Shown one piece after another: positions 22,350 to 34,086 of a stretch of DNA of 64,000 bases. Location: NCBI RefSeq assembly GCF_023065955.2, contig NW_026623067.1, forward strand, positions 60,458,444 to 60,522,443, written 5' to 3'. Each line of letters opens with the position of its first letter. The first letter of the stretch is position 1. The notes below the pieces were generated by a model. The model saw only the letters and a program-made list of their open reading frames with translations. It made no database searches and was not told the origin of the DNA. The DNA is from Ursus arctos. Its lineage: Eukaryota; Chordata; Mammalia; Carnivora; Ursidae. A program made the position numbers and the translations under genes.

Positions 22350-23190
22350 CCAGAGCCTCACCAGCAGCTCCCACCAGCCCCTTTACCGGTACCTCTCCTC
22401 ACTCAGCCCTGTAGGCTGGCCTCTCCACGCTGGCAGTCACAGCCGCCTTTGTTTTCTTTCTGGACTACTTCTTTCTGCCCTTCATCATCATCTAGATATC
22501 TCTTATTCTTTCCAGCATGATGGCAGCAGGGAAGGGAAGCTGGGTAGGGGGAGGGTCTGGAGCTGCTCAAGACCACGGCAGAGGAATCCCCCTGGGAGGG
22601 CAGAAACGTGCGTAGTGGTGCCCGGGGCTCTCTGACTAGGGGAGGCGTCGGGATGGCAGCGGGCGGTGGACTCGGAGAGGGAATGGGAAGCACGGACTTT
22701 GAAGAGCAGATCTAAGACTGTTGGCTTACTCTCCATCCCTAGCTCCCACGGATGCAATGCTGAGTATGTTCCAAGGGAAAGCAAGTTCTTGTTGATTGAG
22801 CACTGGTGAACTGGCAAAATAAGGAACTTGGCTTGGGTATTTCATAGTAATTACAGTAATTCATGTCACTGCTTTAACAACTGAGGCCCAATGAACTCTC
22901 TCTGATTCCCTTGTAATTATGTGTGTTATTAGATGTGCAGGGTTAGCTTTGTTAAAAGAGCTTTTATCAACAGTGAAACTCTGCCCTGCTCTTGCAGCAT
23001 GAGCTATCATGTGGTCTTTTCGCTGTCATCAAACAACCGTACTCCTTTCAACTGCACTGCTTAGAAGCCGCTGCAAAGCGTCCTGGATAGGGTCCCCGTT
23101 CCTCGCAAGAAATGCAGAGACCTTTGCGAGATTGGGGAGGGGCAGAGGGGAGACTCTGAAGGCGAAGGAATGGGGCAGAAGACAAAGCAT
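22350..23190. other. Unique intronic sequence
   Basis: Moderately GC-rich to about 22700, then AT-rich. Overlapping ORFs of 96-113 codons on both strands show no known family. Confidence 0.45.
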
Positions 23191-23206
23191 AAGACTGCAT
23201 CTTGAG

Positions 23207-23404
23207 GGGCGCCTGGGTGGCACAGAGGTTGAGCGTCTGCCTTCGGCTCAGGGCGTGATCCCGGCGTTATGGGATCGAGCCCCACATCAGGCTCCTCTGC
23301 TATGAGCCTGCTTCTTCCTCTCCCACTCCCCCTGCTTGTGTTCCCTCTCTCGCTGGCTGTCTCTATCTCTGTCGAATAAATAAATAAAATCTTAAAAAAA
23401 AAAA
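23207..23404 (+). mobile_element. Young Can-SINE with 16-bp TSD
   Basis: Near-consensus head GGGGCGCCTGGGTGGCACAG, then CCCCACATCAGGCTCCTCTG, TCGCTGGCTGTCTCTATCTC and an A13 tail. The TSD AAGACTGCATCTTGAG is at 23191-23206 and 23405-23420. Confidence 0.97.
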
Positions 23405-23420
23405 AAGACTGCATCTTGAG

Positions 23421-25864
23421 CTCCGTGTGCGCTTCATTTATTCTTCTTCAGTGACTTCTGTACCTTTGTTTCCCAGCTGAACTTTCCTCTTTTTCACACC
23501 TGACTTCTAGAAAACTGGCCCTGATTAGTCCCGTTACTGAATAATCTTTGCTCTTCCCCTTGGCTTTCCTGTTCTCTGTCCTGTAATTAATTGTACTTTT
23601 TCCAAAGGAGTTTTCCAACATGTATCTGGCATTAAATATGCATTCTGTCAGATTGTAAACTCTGAGGGGCACAGAGTCCTTTCACCCACCCCTCTCCGTC
23701 CCTTCTCTGCCCCCACCGTCACTGGAACTGTTTAGCCATTAGTTAGGGACTTTGCCACATACCAAAAGAAACACATTCTGTTGTTGTTGTATTGATTGGA
23801 TTTAATTACAAGGCATTTGGAAGGCATCTGAGGACTCTGCATCTCCATAATTCTCTGTCAGCATTTTGCACCTAGTGGACCAATAGGAAGTTTCCATCCT
23901 CACTTGGCTTCATCATCGTGGACACTTGTGCGGCACAAATGCTAGCGAGGTTCTCATGTCTGGAGTAGAAACAGTGACTTAATTCTGAAATTGTATTCAA
24001 ATCCTCTAAGGAGCTGGTGGCTGACACACGCTTTGGCTGTCTCCTCTGATGTGCAGTAAACATGTGGTGTAGTTTACGTACAGTACCGTGGTCCGGTCCC
24101 CAGCCAAGAAAGAACTGCCGGAGGGAGATCAGTTATTAATTTAAGTCCGAAGCAGAAGAGCATGAATTCTATTTAACGTGGTTGCTGTTCTGGCTGTTGT
24201 AGAAAGCTTTTCAGTTTTGGACTAAAGAAGCATAAGATCTTGAAAACCTTGGTGTCATTCATTTGTGCTCATAGAATATCCTCTTTTCTAAACTTAGGAC
24301 CTTGTACTGCGTGTTAGAACAAAAAGCACACGACAAGCCAAAACCAAAATATTTTCAGCTTTGTTGCCCAAGTGGGGTAAATTCTTTCCCACAAGAGGGC
24401 CGTTCCCAGGGTATTTTATACCCTTCTCAAGAAGTTTACAAAATCAGGGTTTGTATACATTCTCTGCAGCTTGCAGACTTGACGTTGGCTTCACCCCCTC
24501 TTGCCAACTCAACTCCCTTCCCACATCAGCCATTCCACTTCCTCCTACTGCTCCCTGGACTGTTGACAGAAAAGAATAAAAATATGTTTGCTCTAAGAGA
24601 ATAGGGTACCTCCAAAAGTTTGATAAAAACTAAACACGAGCCAAGAGTTGGTTTTAAATACAAACCAGGTCTGTGATTTAGCTCTGGGACCTTGAACAAA
24701 GCATTTAAACAAACATTTTAGTCTTAGACAAAAGGAAGTAATTTGTATTCATCCATCTATCTGAGGGCTGTTGCAGTTATGGGAGAAAATGTTCGCAGTA
24801 ACACTTTATGGATGTGTAGGACTTCTCCGAAACAAAAGAGCCCGACTTCGTTCACGTGCTGCTGTTTGATATTGGCACTGTATGTGGTGTGATGTGATTT
24901 CTTGGTCTCCCACAACCCTCAGTGTGTGAAATGATGGTGATTGGCACGTCCTTCTCAAAAACAAACTTCTTGATCATGATAACTAGCCTAAATTGCATGA
25001 GCCCAACAATCCACTTGAAATGTATTCTTGATCCATGACTGTATTGTCAAAATATCTCCATTTGCATGGTAGGATCTGTTTGAGAGCTGAGTTTTTGGCA
25101 TAGTTTAAAAATTGACTGTCCTGAATCATGTGTTAATTCATACTCCCTAACAAACAGCATATGCTTGCATTAATAGTGCCCTTCTGTTCTACGTCCTAGC
25201 CTTCTAATTGAGTCTGTTACATTAAACTTGTCTTCTAAATATACGTGGAGATTGAAAAGCAGCTCCTTAGTATAATGCTAGAACAGTGGGATGCTTCCAC
25301 TTTTTTTCCTCTTTAATTAAACAAACTTGCCTTTATGTAAAGTGGCGTATCAGGGGACTTTCTGGCGCTGAGACGTTTCCACCTCCACTATCTGAAGTGA
25401 GTGGCTGACATGAGTCGGCTGCTGTGTGTTGGCTTCCTTCTTCTTCCCCCGTACCATGCTCTACTTCATCCTGCTCGTTCTTTTGCCAGATTCTGCCCTT
25501 GCAAAGCATCACTACGTTTTTCTTTCTTCTCCCTGATTCAGACTTGTAAGGGCTCATGTCACATGGGTGTGTTGGAGCCTTCTCTTCATTCTTCAGATGA
25601 GGACCCCTTCCATTCGTTCTGTTTCACTTTGGTCTTAACCCTACCTGTTCTCTCTGATCATTTTGTCATCCCCAAAGCATTTAGGCACTTAAAGCCTTCA
25701 GACAGATTATCGTGGCCTTAGTCGTCTTCCTCTCCTCTCTGCTGTCTTTGAACTTCCATGACCTTTTTTCCTCATTAAGCTGATTAATAATCGTTGCACA
25801 TTTTCAATGACTGATCCTTATCTAGAAGTTCAAATGGGGCAATTAATGCATGGAAGGCATGCTT
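23421..25864. other. Unique intronic sequence
   Basis: This is a long repeat-poor stretch with no recognisable exon, RNA gene or transposon. The absence of younger insertions over 2.4 kb is a mild hint that it may hold constrained sequence. Confidence 0.45.
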
Positions 25865-25884
25865 CACAATGGAAGTGGCTTTTT

Positions 25885-26079
25885 GTTTTTTTAAGATTTT
25901 ATTGATTTATTTGAAAGAAAGAGGGTGTGTGCACAAGCGGGGGGGCGGGGGTGAGGGGCAAAGGGAGACACAGGCTGTCTGCTGAACAGGGAGCCCAACG
26001 TGGGGCTCAATCCCAGGACCCCGGGATCATGACCTGAGCCGAAGGCAGATGCTTAACCAGCTGAGCCACTCAGGCGCTC
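25885..26079 (-). mobile_element. Can-SINE, antisense
   Basis: Poly-T, AAGATTTTATTGATTTATTT, a G-rich middle (the CT-rich part reversed), then GAGCCACTCAGGCGCTCC. An imperfect TSD, CACAATGGAAGTGGCTTT versus CACAGTGGAACTGGCTTT (near 25866 and 26080), has two differences, so it is an older insertion. Confidence 0.92.
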
Positions 26080-26122
26080 CACAGTGGAACTGGCTTTAAG
26101 GCTTATTCCTCACGGTATTCTC

Positions 26123-26140
26123 TTTTTTTTTTTTTTTTTT
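26123..26140. repeat. T18 homopolymer
   Basis: An uninterrupted T run. The following 300 bp is AT-rich and may be an old L1 fragment, but I could not place it. Confidence 0.8.
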
Positions 26141-26479
26141 CTGTTACTGAACATGAAAACGCATTTAATCTTTTATTATTAAAGTAATACACATCAATGG
26201 TATAGAGTATCTGGAAAATGTGTATGATTCAAAAAAGTTAACCACAGAGCGCTCCTTTTAAAAACAAGTGTTTTAGCATTTGCTATTTCCTCTTAGGTGT
26301 TTTCCCCCTTAATTACACTGCATGTAGTAACATAACCTTATATAATTTTTAAGAACATATACCCATTACATATATATGTTGAGTATGTGTATACATGTGT
26401 GGAATTCAAATTTTGCTCTTTTCAATTTATGTGATTTCATATACATTCAATTTGCAAGTTATATGGAGATACACACTAT

Positions 26480-26525
26480 GTCAAATGTCTGGCACATAGT
26501 AAGTGCTCATTAAGTGTTCATCTCT
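26480..26525 (+). mobile_element. MIR 3' end
   Basis: TGTCTGGCACATAGTAAGTG followed by CTCATTAAGTGTTCAT. Confidence 0.6.
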
Positions 26526-26594
26526 TCGGTCTGCTATTTTGATGTATGCATTACAAAGATCTTACATTGATTAGAGAAAGAAGACCTATGCCCT

Positions 26595-26793
26595 TGGGTG
26601 ACTGGGTGGTTCAGTTGTTTAAGCATCTGCCTTAGGCACAGGTCATGATCCCTGGGTCCTGGGACCAAGTTCCAAGTTGGGCTCCATGCTCTACAGGGAG
26701 TCTGCTTCTCCCTCTGCCTCTCTTCCCGCTCATTCTCTCAATCTCTCTCTCTCTCTCTGTCTTTCAAAAGAATAAATAAAATCTTTTAAAAAG
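26595..26793 (+). mobile_element. Can-SINE, moderately diverged
   Basis: It reads TGGGTGACTGGGTGGTTCAG, TCATGATCCCTGGGTCCTGG, then a (TC)n stretch and AGAATAAATAAAATCTTTTA. AGACCTATGCCC before it and AGACCAATGGCC after it look like a decayed TSD. Confidence 0.93.
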
Positions 26794-27135
26794 AGACCAA
26801 TGGCCATGAAACATGCAGGAAAAATACCCTGCTCAAAGCCAAGAGGTTATTTGGTTTTCTTGAACTATTTGTGATTGGTTATTTTCTCCTAATAGTTGAA
26901 GAAAAAGGAGACCAAGCCTCGGTATTCTATTGTCTTCTAAAGCTCAAACAGCTTTGTAGAAACCTCTGATATTCTGGTTTATTTGGGGTAGTTTTTCAGA
27001 GGATAGGGACAGAGTGTTAGCAGTGACTTGCTACTCCCTGAGAACAGCCCAGGGAACTGTCATTATGTAACCTGCTAAGTCTGTAAAACAATAGTAAAAT
27101 ATGATAATTCCTATGGGGTATTAAAGTTACAGTAC

Positions 27136-27346
27136 GGGGCGCCTGGGTGGCTCATTCAGTTAAGCGTTGGACTTGTGGTTTTGGCTGGGTCATGATCTTG
27201 GGATCAAGCCCCGTGTGGGGTCCTGCCCTTTGCATGGAGTTTGCTTGGGATTCTGTCTCCCTCTGCCCCTCCTCCTGCTCACGCACATTCTCTCCGTCTC
27301 TTTCTCTCCAAAAATAGATTTAAAAAAAAAATCTTAAAAAAAAAAA
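27136..27346 (+). mobile_element. Can-SINE
   Basis: It reads GGGGCGCCTGGGTGGCTCAT, then a divergent middle (GGACTTGTGGTTTTGGCTGG) and GTCATGATCTTGGGATCAAG. The A-tail is double, interrupted by ATCTT. Confidence 0.93.
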
Positions 27347-28624
27347 AGGGTAACTAATCTGTGTCCTTATCTATAGAGAAGAGGGAGAATAATATTAGCG
27401 CTGGTTCTGCATAGTCTGGAGTGTTTTGTACTGACCATCTTAAGCATAAAAAGTTCATACTCAAGTAGAGATGACTTGGATTCCTTTCTCTTCTTTTAAA
27501 AATAGGAGAAGCTCATCCAGACTAAAGGTTTTACAATTCCTTCTGTAACTTTAACTGTTGGAGCTAAAATGTTTAAATTGTCCTTGGAAACGTGACAGTC
27601 CTTTCTTCCTCACTGAGATCTGCGTAAGGATGATGGAGCATGTAGGAGCAGGCGGTGAACAAATGGAATTTTACTTGTGCCTACTTGGAAGCAAAATAAG
27701 TGCTTTTTGATCCTCAAATATTTTTTGAAATGATAATTAAGAAATCCCAAATCTAGCCATCATTGCCTTTAGTTCTTCCCTTAAATGGAGCAAAGTCCTA
27801 GATCCTTCCCATCCCCATCTGCAGGGTGGACCTTAACAATGTCTATGGCCAGCTTTGAATTTCTAGATTCTTCAGATTCGCATAGTGGACCAAAATTGAT
27901 TTTACGGTCTGTGGAGATGTAGACATGAGGTTCTGTTCTGAAAAGGTGTCCTGGGTTTTGAGAGTCAGGCTTCATAGGAACCAGTGGTATTTTAGATGCT
28001 CAAGCATGATCACGTTCTTGGGGGAAAGATGTTTGGAACCTTTCATATCAAAGTGGGATCAAAGAACCCTCTTTCATAGGTAGGTCTGAAAGCAATGTAC
28101 TTTTAAAGCATATTTGCAGAAGGGGGTTAACCATTTTCACAAAGCCTGAAATATTTTGTTCTTTTTCTTGAATAAATACGACAAAGATGTTTCCTAAGTC
28201 TTCTGGGCCTTAATAACCTCACTGGGAAAGGAGATGGGTGGCCAGACACTCTAACTCTTTTAAGTAACTAGAGTAGTTTCGGGGGGGGGGGTTACCTTCT
28301 TTCCTCACCTAGGAAATTCTCCTTCCATTGCTGAGCTTGAAGATTTAGGGCTTTGCCTTATTAGAGGAAGCAGTCACAGTGTCTGATAACCCCGTCTAAC
28401 CGGAATATCCTCTGAAGTTGTGTGTTGCTTTACAACTTTGGAGAGTTCTTAGAAGTGGGCGATGGGAGAGAAGTTCCAGGAAAAGCGTGGAGGGTGGGCT
28501 TTAAAGTTCACCTTCCCTTAGGATCTGGCCACTATGGCTGTGTTACCATCAGGACTTTGGACTTAGTACAGCTGAACCTGTAAAGAGCCCGACATCTCTG
28601 CTTGCGAGCACAAAGTTGAGCACA
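27347..28624. other. Unique intronic sequence
   Basis: Nothing recognised apart from a G10 run near 28281. Confidence 0.45.
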
Positions 28625-28715
28625 CCATGTAGCAGCTTTTATTGAGCACATACTGTTTACCTGGCACTTGATAGGGGTGGATGAGGTAGGAGCCCCTGCT
28701 CTCAGGGTCTCATAA
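28625..28715. mobile_element. L2/MIR-class fragment
   Basis: TTTATTGAGCACATACTGTT, ACCTGGCACTTGATAGGGG, then GCCCCTGCTCTCAGGGTCTC, a widespread ancient LINE2/MIR-class motif. Confidence 0.55.
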
Positions 28716-30087
28716 TTTCAGTCATTTGATAAAAACCTCGAATGTTTTTAACACATGTCATGGCACTCTGTATTGTTGTTAAAGATTCTTTAGCATACCT
28801 GATTATATGCATCGGTTGCTAACAGCTCCAGCCTCAGGTTTGCGTATTTTTCAAAAGACGATTCAGATTAGGGAAGTTGGATCATGTTAAGATCAAGCAA
28901 CTGGAAGATGCTTCAGGAAGCTGGTGTGAAGCCAGAATATATCATGGGTCAAGTTTATTGAGTGTTGTGCCTTAGTGGAAATTTTGGACTTGGGGTTCTC
29001 TCATCTTTATATCCCATCCCTGTCCCTTGCCCATTTTAGGGTCTTGGAATCAGTTCTCTTCCTTCTAGTTCCTTCCTTGGTGTATACATCTCTGGTAGCC
29101 ATTCTTTAAGTCCTGGGAATGGGCAGATAACCACTGGACCATGCTCTCTCCTGCTAAAAGCTGATCTCACATGTTACAAGCTGGTTCAACACACATGTGA
29201 ATTGAATTATATATTCAGGACTGAAGATTCGTGGGGCTCCTTAAAGAAATTTTGAGTCACACAGAATAATAACGTGTATATAAAATGCTAAGCTCCAGTA
29301 GATTTCTATGAATTGATGCTTTATACCGTATTTTTAACCTGCTTTTCCTTTAAGGAACGTGTTTTAAATACTACCATTTCATCAAACAGGGCTTCCCAAT
29401 CCTGGTGTTTGCGATTCTTGCTGACCCTTCCTCCGCTGGAGGGAGTATATCCCTACCTATCTTGGCATCCTACAATCATGTCACACTTCCAGTTGTTTAA
29501 CTATAATAAAAACTTGCTGAGGGACTTCCTGTGTCACACCTGTCACTTTGTATCTGATCCATAGAACAGACGGGCACAAAGCAGCCCCTCAAATACTGGT
29601 CGAACAAGTGAATGAATTTTAATACCAAGGAGATGGCGGCTTTGGTGTCTGTGCGCGTGAAGGAGCAAGTAGAGTAGCAGAAGTTAAGTGACCAGGCCAA
29701 CTCCTTAATGAATGAGGTCGGTCTTCAGGCTGTTTTTACAGTGGATTTGGGGGGTATTCTTTGGAAAATGAACTCCTTAAGTTTCCTTCCATCACTAAGA
29801 GTTTTACTTCAAAACCTTCTCTACCAATGCTTGTTTTGCTCCTTACACCCCTGAGTAAGCCCTCTCGTGTCATTTCCCCAGAATGTTACCACTTTAAAGT
29901 GCCATCTTCTAGCCAGCGTCCGCTGATGTTACAAAAGGCATTTTGTGAGTTGCTCGTAGTTCGGGAGGCTGTTCTTCACAATGTCCTCGTGTTTCCTAGG
30001 GTTCGAGGCAGCAAGTAAAGATGAACTTCAGAGGAAATCGCAGCTAGTCCAGCTGCTTTAAGATCAAAGCAGTTCTGAAGGCACTTA
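28716..30087. other. Mostly unique intronic sequence
   Basis: A MIR-like 3' end may lie at 29570-29622. ATGGCGGC at about 29632 opens a 14-codon frame only and is not treated as a gene. Confidence 0.4.
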
Positions 30088-30232
30088 GACGATGTGCCCT
30101 TGGGTTTGGCGGTGACAGGCGCCTCTCCTGGCTCGCTCCGTTTGAGCAGCAGCGGGGCGCGGGGCAAAGAGCAGCGGCTGCGGAGCTGAGGTGACCCAGC
30201 GAGTAACCGCACGCCCTCCCTTCTCTTCGCAT
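30088..30232. promoter_or_regulatory. Second CpG-dense block, candidate regulatory element
   Basis: By hand count about 14 CpGs in 145 bp, including GGGGCGCGGGG. It lies about 3.9 kb upstream of the coding exon. It is not part of a recognised repeat. It could be a regulatory element or a relic of an older GC-rich insertion. Confidence 0.35.
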
Positions 30233-30375
30233 GACCCCTGTTTGCTCATTTGTGAGAAGGAGATCATGTTTGCCCCTCAGGGGGATGATGAGGACCTCAC
30301 AGTAACATAGGAGAACACTGTGTGGGTGCTGAAGTCATGCCGAAGTGCCGAAGATTCTATCCGTTCTGTGATGGC

Positions 30376-30403
<28 letters not shown>
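30376..30403. repeat. (ATTT)n microsatellite at a SINE tail
   Basis: About seven TTTA units adjoining the antisense SINE, expanded from its (AAAT)n tail. Confidence 0.92.
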
Positions 30404-30406
<3 letters not shown>

Positions 30407-30511
30407 GGTTTTACTTATTTATTTGACAGAGAGAGAGAGACAGCCAGCGAGAGAGGGAACACAAGCAGGGGGAGTGGGAGAGGAAGAAGCAGGCTCCCAG
30501 CGGAGGAGCTT
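30404..30511 (-). mobile_element. Head-less Can-SINE, antisense
   Basis: The tail and CT-rich middle are near-consensus (GACAGCCAGCGAGAGAGGGA, then AGGCTCCCAGCGGAGGAGC). The tRNA-derived promoter head is missing after 30511, where unrelated sequence begins. It is either 5'-truncated at insertion or cut by a later deletion. Confidence 0.93.
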
Positions 30512-30834
30512 GCAAGGGCAGCGGCCAGATGGGTGGTCCCACGGGCCAGGTCAGAAGGGAGGGAAGTGACGTGTTCAAGCAAGACCCATGAGGGCAAGCA
30601 TTCTTTGTTTTGTTTTGTTCGCTGCCCGATCCCAGGTGCTTTGGCTCAAGCCTGGCCGAGAGAATCTATGAGTCGAACATGACTTAAGTGAGGTCTGTGG
30701 AATGGTGCTGTGTTTGCTCCATCAATGACCGTATCCTTATTTTAGGCAGCGTGAGCAAGCAAATCAGAATACCCACATAAATACTTTAGAGCCCTTGTAT
30801 TCACCATTCCTCATAGGAGATTATTTTTTTATCA

Positions 30835-31030
30835 CATAGTCTTATGGAGCACATAGCCTGTGCAGGATAGTGAGTTGGACACGTTGAGGACACAAATTTG
30901 CCTTCTAGGAGTTTACTATTAAATGAAGCAGTATTTGGGGGTACCACTAGAGAGCACATTTTGAGTGAGAGCAAACAGGGAAGACTTAGGGAAGGAAGTG
31001 ATTATTGAGTTGAGCTGTAAAGATGGGCAG
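30835..31030. mobile_element. L2-class fragment
   Basis: TATGGAGCACATAGCCTGTG, GGACACAAATTTGCCTTCTA, then TATTGAGTTGAGCTGTAAAG follow the L2-like order. Strand uncertain. Confidence 0.45.
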
Positions 31031-31077
31031 AATTCTGTCAGCTGTGGCCAATATGTTGAAACTGCCATTTAAAGCTT

Positions 31078-31101
31078 TGTGGTGTGTGTGTGTGTGTGTG
31101 T
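31078..31101. repeat. (TG)n microsatellite
   Basis: About 11 TG units. Confidence 0.9.
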
Positions 31102-31934
31102 ATTAATTCAAACATTGAGTCAAATCTTCTCTTTGGACAGGGTGATGTCACAGTTTGAGAGCTTATCAGTAGCTCTCGCGGACTGGTGGATTCTCGGTGG
31201 CTTGTGCAGGGAGTTGGGGGTCGAGGCCTAGGAACCGAGTGCCGTTAAGGCTTCTGCTTCCTCCGGGGTAGGTTGATGGAGGTGGAAGGAGGTAGCAGAC
31301 GAAAAGGAAGATGGCAGTGAGAGTGGCTCCCTTAGAATGTGATTCCTGCACTCATATTTAAAAGTTGGGAAGGGTAGGATGATCACATGGATTCATACTA
31401 GGAGTTTTATATTGTTTTCAAGCTTTAATGTGTCTGAAGTTACTATAAAATGATAGTATCCTGTCAGAAATAGGAGACCGGTCTTTAGACTGATAGTGGA
31501 ACGAGAAACCGGAAGTCATGAGGTGTCCTGGGGATGAAGTGTTAGGAACAGTGGAGGTGCAGGAGTAGGTGAGGCTACGTGGGCGTGCCAGTTACCTTCT
31601 AAGAGAACTCAGGATAAGAAAACCTAATTTGCAAAATATATTCATTTTGGGATGATGGTGAGCTCACTTCATGAAGGTAACTTTTCAGCACATGGTTGTG
31701 TGTTCTCTCTCTGCAGAACATTGCTCGTGATAAATGCGAGGGGGACATGTAGGTGAATCAAGAGTCCATTCTTGTACAGAAACCCCATTTTGTAGAGGGA
31801 GAAGTGACTGAGCTTCTGTGATGAATGATGTAATAGAAAGGTGAACCAAAGTGCTGGGCAAGTAGATGGATCTGCACTTGGTGAGCCACAGAATTCTGCT
31901 TGAGAAGATGTCACACACGGAAGGTGGGAGAATG
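31102..31934. other. Unique intronic sequence
   Basis: Nothing recognised. Confidence 0.4.
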
Positions 31935-32240
31935 GCTTTCCAGGCAGAGAAAGTGGAGCGCAGAAGCACTCAAACCTAAAAGGTCATGACGTGGTCCTGG
32001 AACGCAGTGCTGTTGGAAGAAGTGGCTGGAATGCAGGCTTCTTGCAGGGCAGGAGTGGGAAAGTCTGCTCGAGCTTTGTTCTGGAGGAAATGAGGATCCA
32101 TCGCAGGTTTTGTGAGGGAGAATAACATCGGCAGGACTGTGTGTTCGAAAGATGCTCTGGTGGTGGTGAGGAGAATGAGTGGGGGAGGGGTGGCTGCAAG
32201 GCTATTTGAGGATGGTCACAAGAGTCCAGGGGAGAGACAG
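31935..32240. mobile_element. Possible L2-class repeat
   Basis: GGCTTTCCAGGCAGAGAAAG at the start, then GGAGGAAATGAGGATCCATC and GTCACAAGAGTCCAGGGGAG. The order resembles an ancient LINE2-class element. Diverged. Confidence 0.4.
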
Positions 32241-32744
32241 CGAAGACCTGGGTGCTTGGGGCAGAGGTGCAGAGGAGGGTGGTTCCAGAGTTTGGTCCTT
32301 GTCCTCAACTCGAGAGCTCTCTTCTACAGTTCAGAGCAGATTGAGTTTATTAGGAAAAAGAAAATGCTTTTGACAACACAAATCTTTGTTGACCCTTATT
32401 GATGCCATTGGTCCGGGATGCGGTCTCCTTTTTCAAGGAATGCAGCCACACTGGGAAACTGAGAGTGGTAGGAAGGAGGGTAGGAAAAGGGTGGTGACAT
32501 GTGTGGAGACTCCTGCTTCTTTGGCCCCCAGGGTTGAGATATCCAAGCCTATCCTGGTGCTCTCGCACATCTCCCCTCTCTCTTCTGCCGGTTCCCTTTC
32601 TTCCTCATCTGTAGAAAGAGACATTTCCCTAAGTTCTTCCGTACTGGGTTTTGTTTTTTTTTCCATCCTATCCACACATTTCCAGCCCTAATGTTTCTAC
32701 TTTTCACTTGGGCAAATGACTTCAAACATGTTTGCTCTGTAAAG

Positions 32745-32850
32745 TGGGACAAACTACTTGCCTTGTGGTGTCATGGGACTTAGGTGAGACAGTTCATAAG
32801 AAACACGGCTTAAGGGCTTGAAACAAAGTAAGCACTTGATATATAAGCAT
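32745..32850 (+). mobile_element. MIR 3' part
   Basis: GTAAAGTGGGACAAACTACT, GGTGAGACAGTTCATAAGAA, then AAGTAAGCACTTGATATATA. Confidence 0.6.
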
Positions 32851-34080
32851 CTAGCATGTTTTTATATGCTTATGGAATTCTGCCATATTTTATATTGATG
32901 TAAATTTAAGCCCTTCTCTTTTGAGTTCCTTAAGGGTTCTGGTATTATTTTTAGATCTTAAGCATTTAGCATTGTATTTGCTCCAGTAAGAGTTCAAAAT
33001 TTGGTCTCCATTCCTTTTGTCTGCCATGATGATATTTTGGACTCCTCATCAGTGGGGCATGGGATTGGCCCTTCTTAGGGTGGGACGGGTGACCTTAACT
33101 CTTCTGCTTGGAACCACGGGTCTCATTTATGAAATGGCTGATTGGTACTGGTGGCTGGGGAAGAAAAGAGCATACTGACATTCCTGCCCCATGTGACCAT
33201 ATCCCTGCTACACACATACCTTGTGTTCATTAGATGAATAATGTAACAAACTAGAAATCAAATTGATTTTAGAGCTATCAGAATTAAAGTTTAGGATTGA
33301 AGAAGGAAAAGGAGTGCCTTGTTATGGGAAAGGAATGTTGTCATGAAAATGGATAGCTAGGAGCTGGCTGATGTGACAGATGAGTGCTGTTGAGACTCTG
33401 GGCAGAGGAAATGCACTCAGGAAATGGGGAGGCCGTGTTCTCTATAGAAGAGCAAAGCTGAAGTGTGGAAGTCTATAAACTAGGTTTGTGTTAGAATAAA
33501 GGGTGTGGGCTTGGAAACTGCTCGCTTGATGTCTCCTTTGTTTTGTTCTTTTGGATGCTGTTGACCAGGAAAGTTAGCCTCACAAAGGCCGAGAAATACG
33601 AAGGAGGACTCTCAGAGTCTTTGGCATCTATAAAAGAGGGTTTGCATTGGATGAGACGCTTTAATTCCCTTTAGGAGTGGGAAAACACACGTCCTTGTCG
33701 ATTATTTGTTAAACCTCAAAATTCCCAGGAAGGTCCAAGCTGAGCCACTGGGCCAATTCTACAAGCTTGTTAAGGAAAGTTGTTGCAAGCGGACCACGCT
33801 CTAATTGATTCGAGGCTGTCTGAATTCTGTGGCTTCATGTCTACGAACGATGATGGCTGTTCTCATTCTGTGCAGTAGTTTTGACCCATGCTGCATTTTA
33901 TTTTTTGGCTATCAGTGACATACTGTAAGAATCCAAAGGCAAATCTTACTATGCGCGATGTTTCAATACCGCTGTCTTTCAGTGTCCAGTGTTGAATCGC
34001 ATGAGTTTTTTTCTAGTTGTCGTCTCAGGTGTTTATTTGATGAACGCTGCCCTTACGAGTAATGCGATGCTCTCCTCTAT
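32851..34080. other. IQGAP2: Unique intronic sequence up to the exon
   Basis: No transposon was recognised in the 1.2 kb before the coding exon. The exon's branch point and polypyrimidine tract lie in its last 60 bases (CTCTCCTCTATTTTTAG). Confidence 0.5.
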
Positions 34081-34086
34081 TTTTAG

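Larger units (their letters stand above)
1..34086 (+). other. IQGAP2: Intron upstream of the IQGAP2 exon (intron 1, 3' part)
   Basis: The exon at 34087 is the first recognisable coding sequence, and the IQGAP2 residues that precede it (the N-terminus ending in Gly-Ser) were not found upstream. The whole left half is therefore read as one intron. It ends in a short pyrimidine tract and TTTTAG at 34081-34086. An unannotated alternative first exon within it cannot be excluded. Confidence 0.8.

Noticed and set aside
29632..29680. ATGGCGGC start-like context as a possible alternative first exon
   Set aside because: The frame closes after about 14 codons, with no convincing splice donor in frame before the stop.
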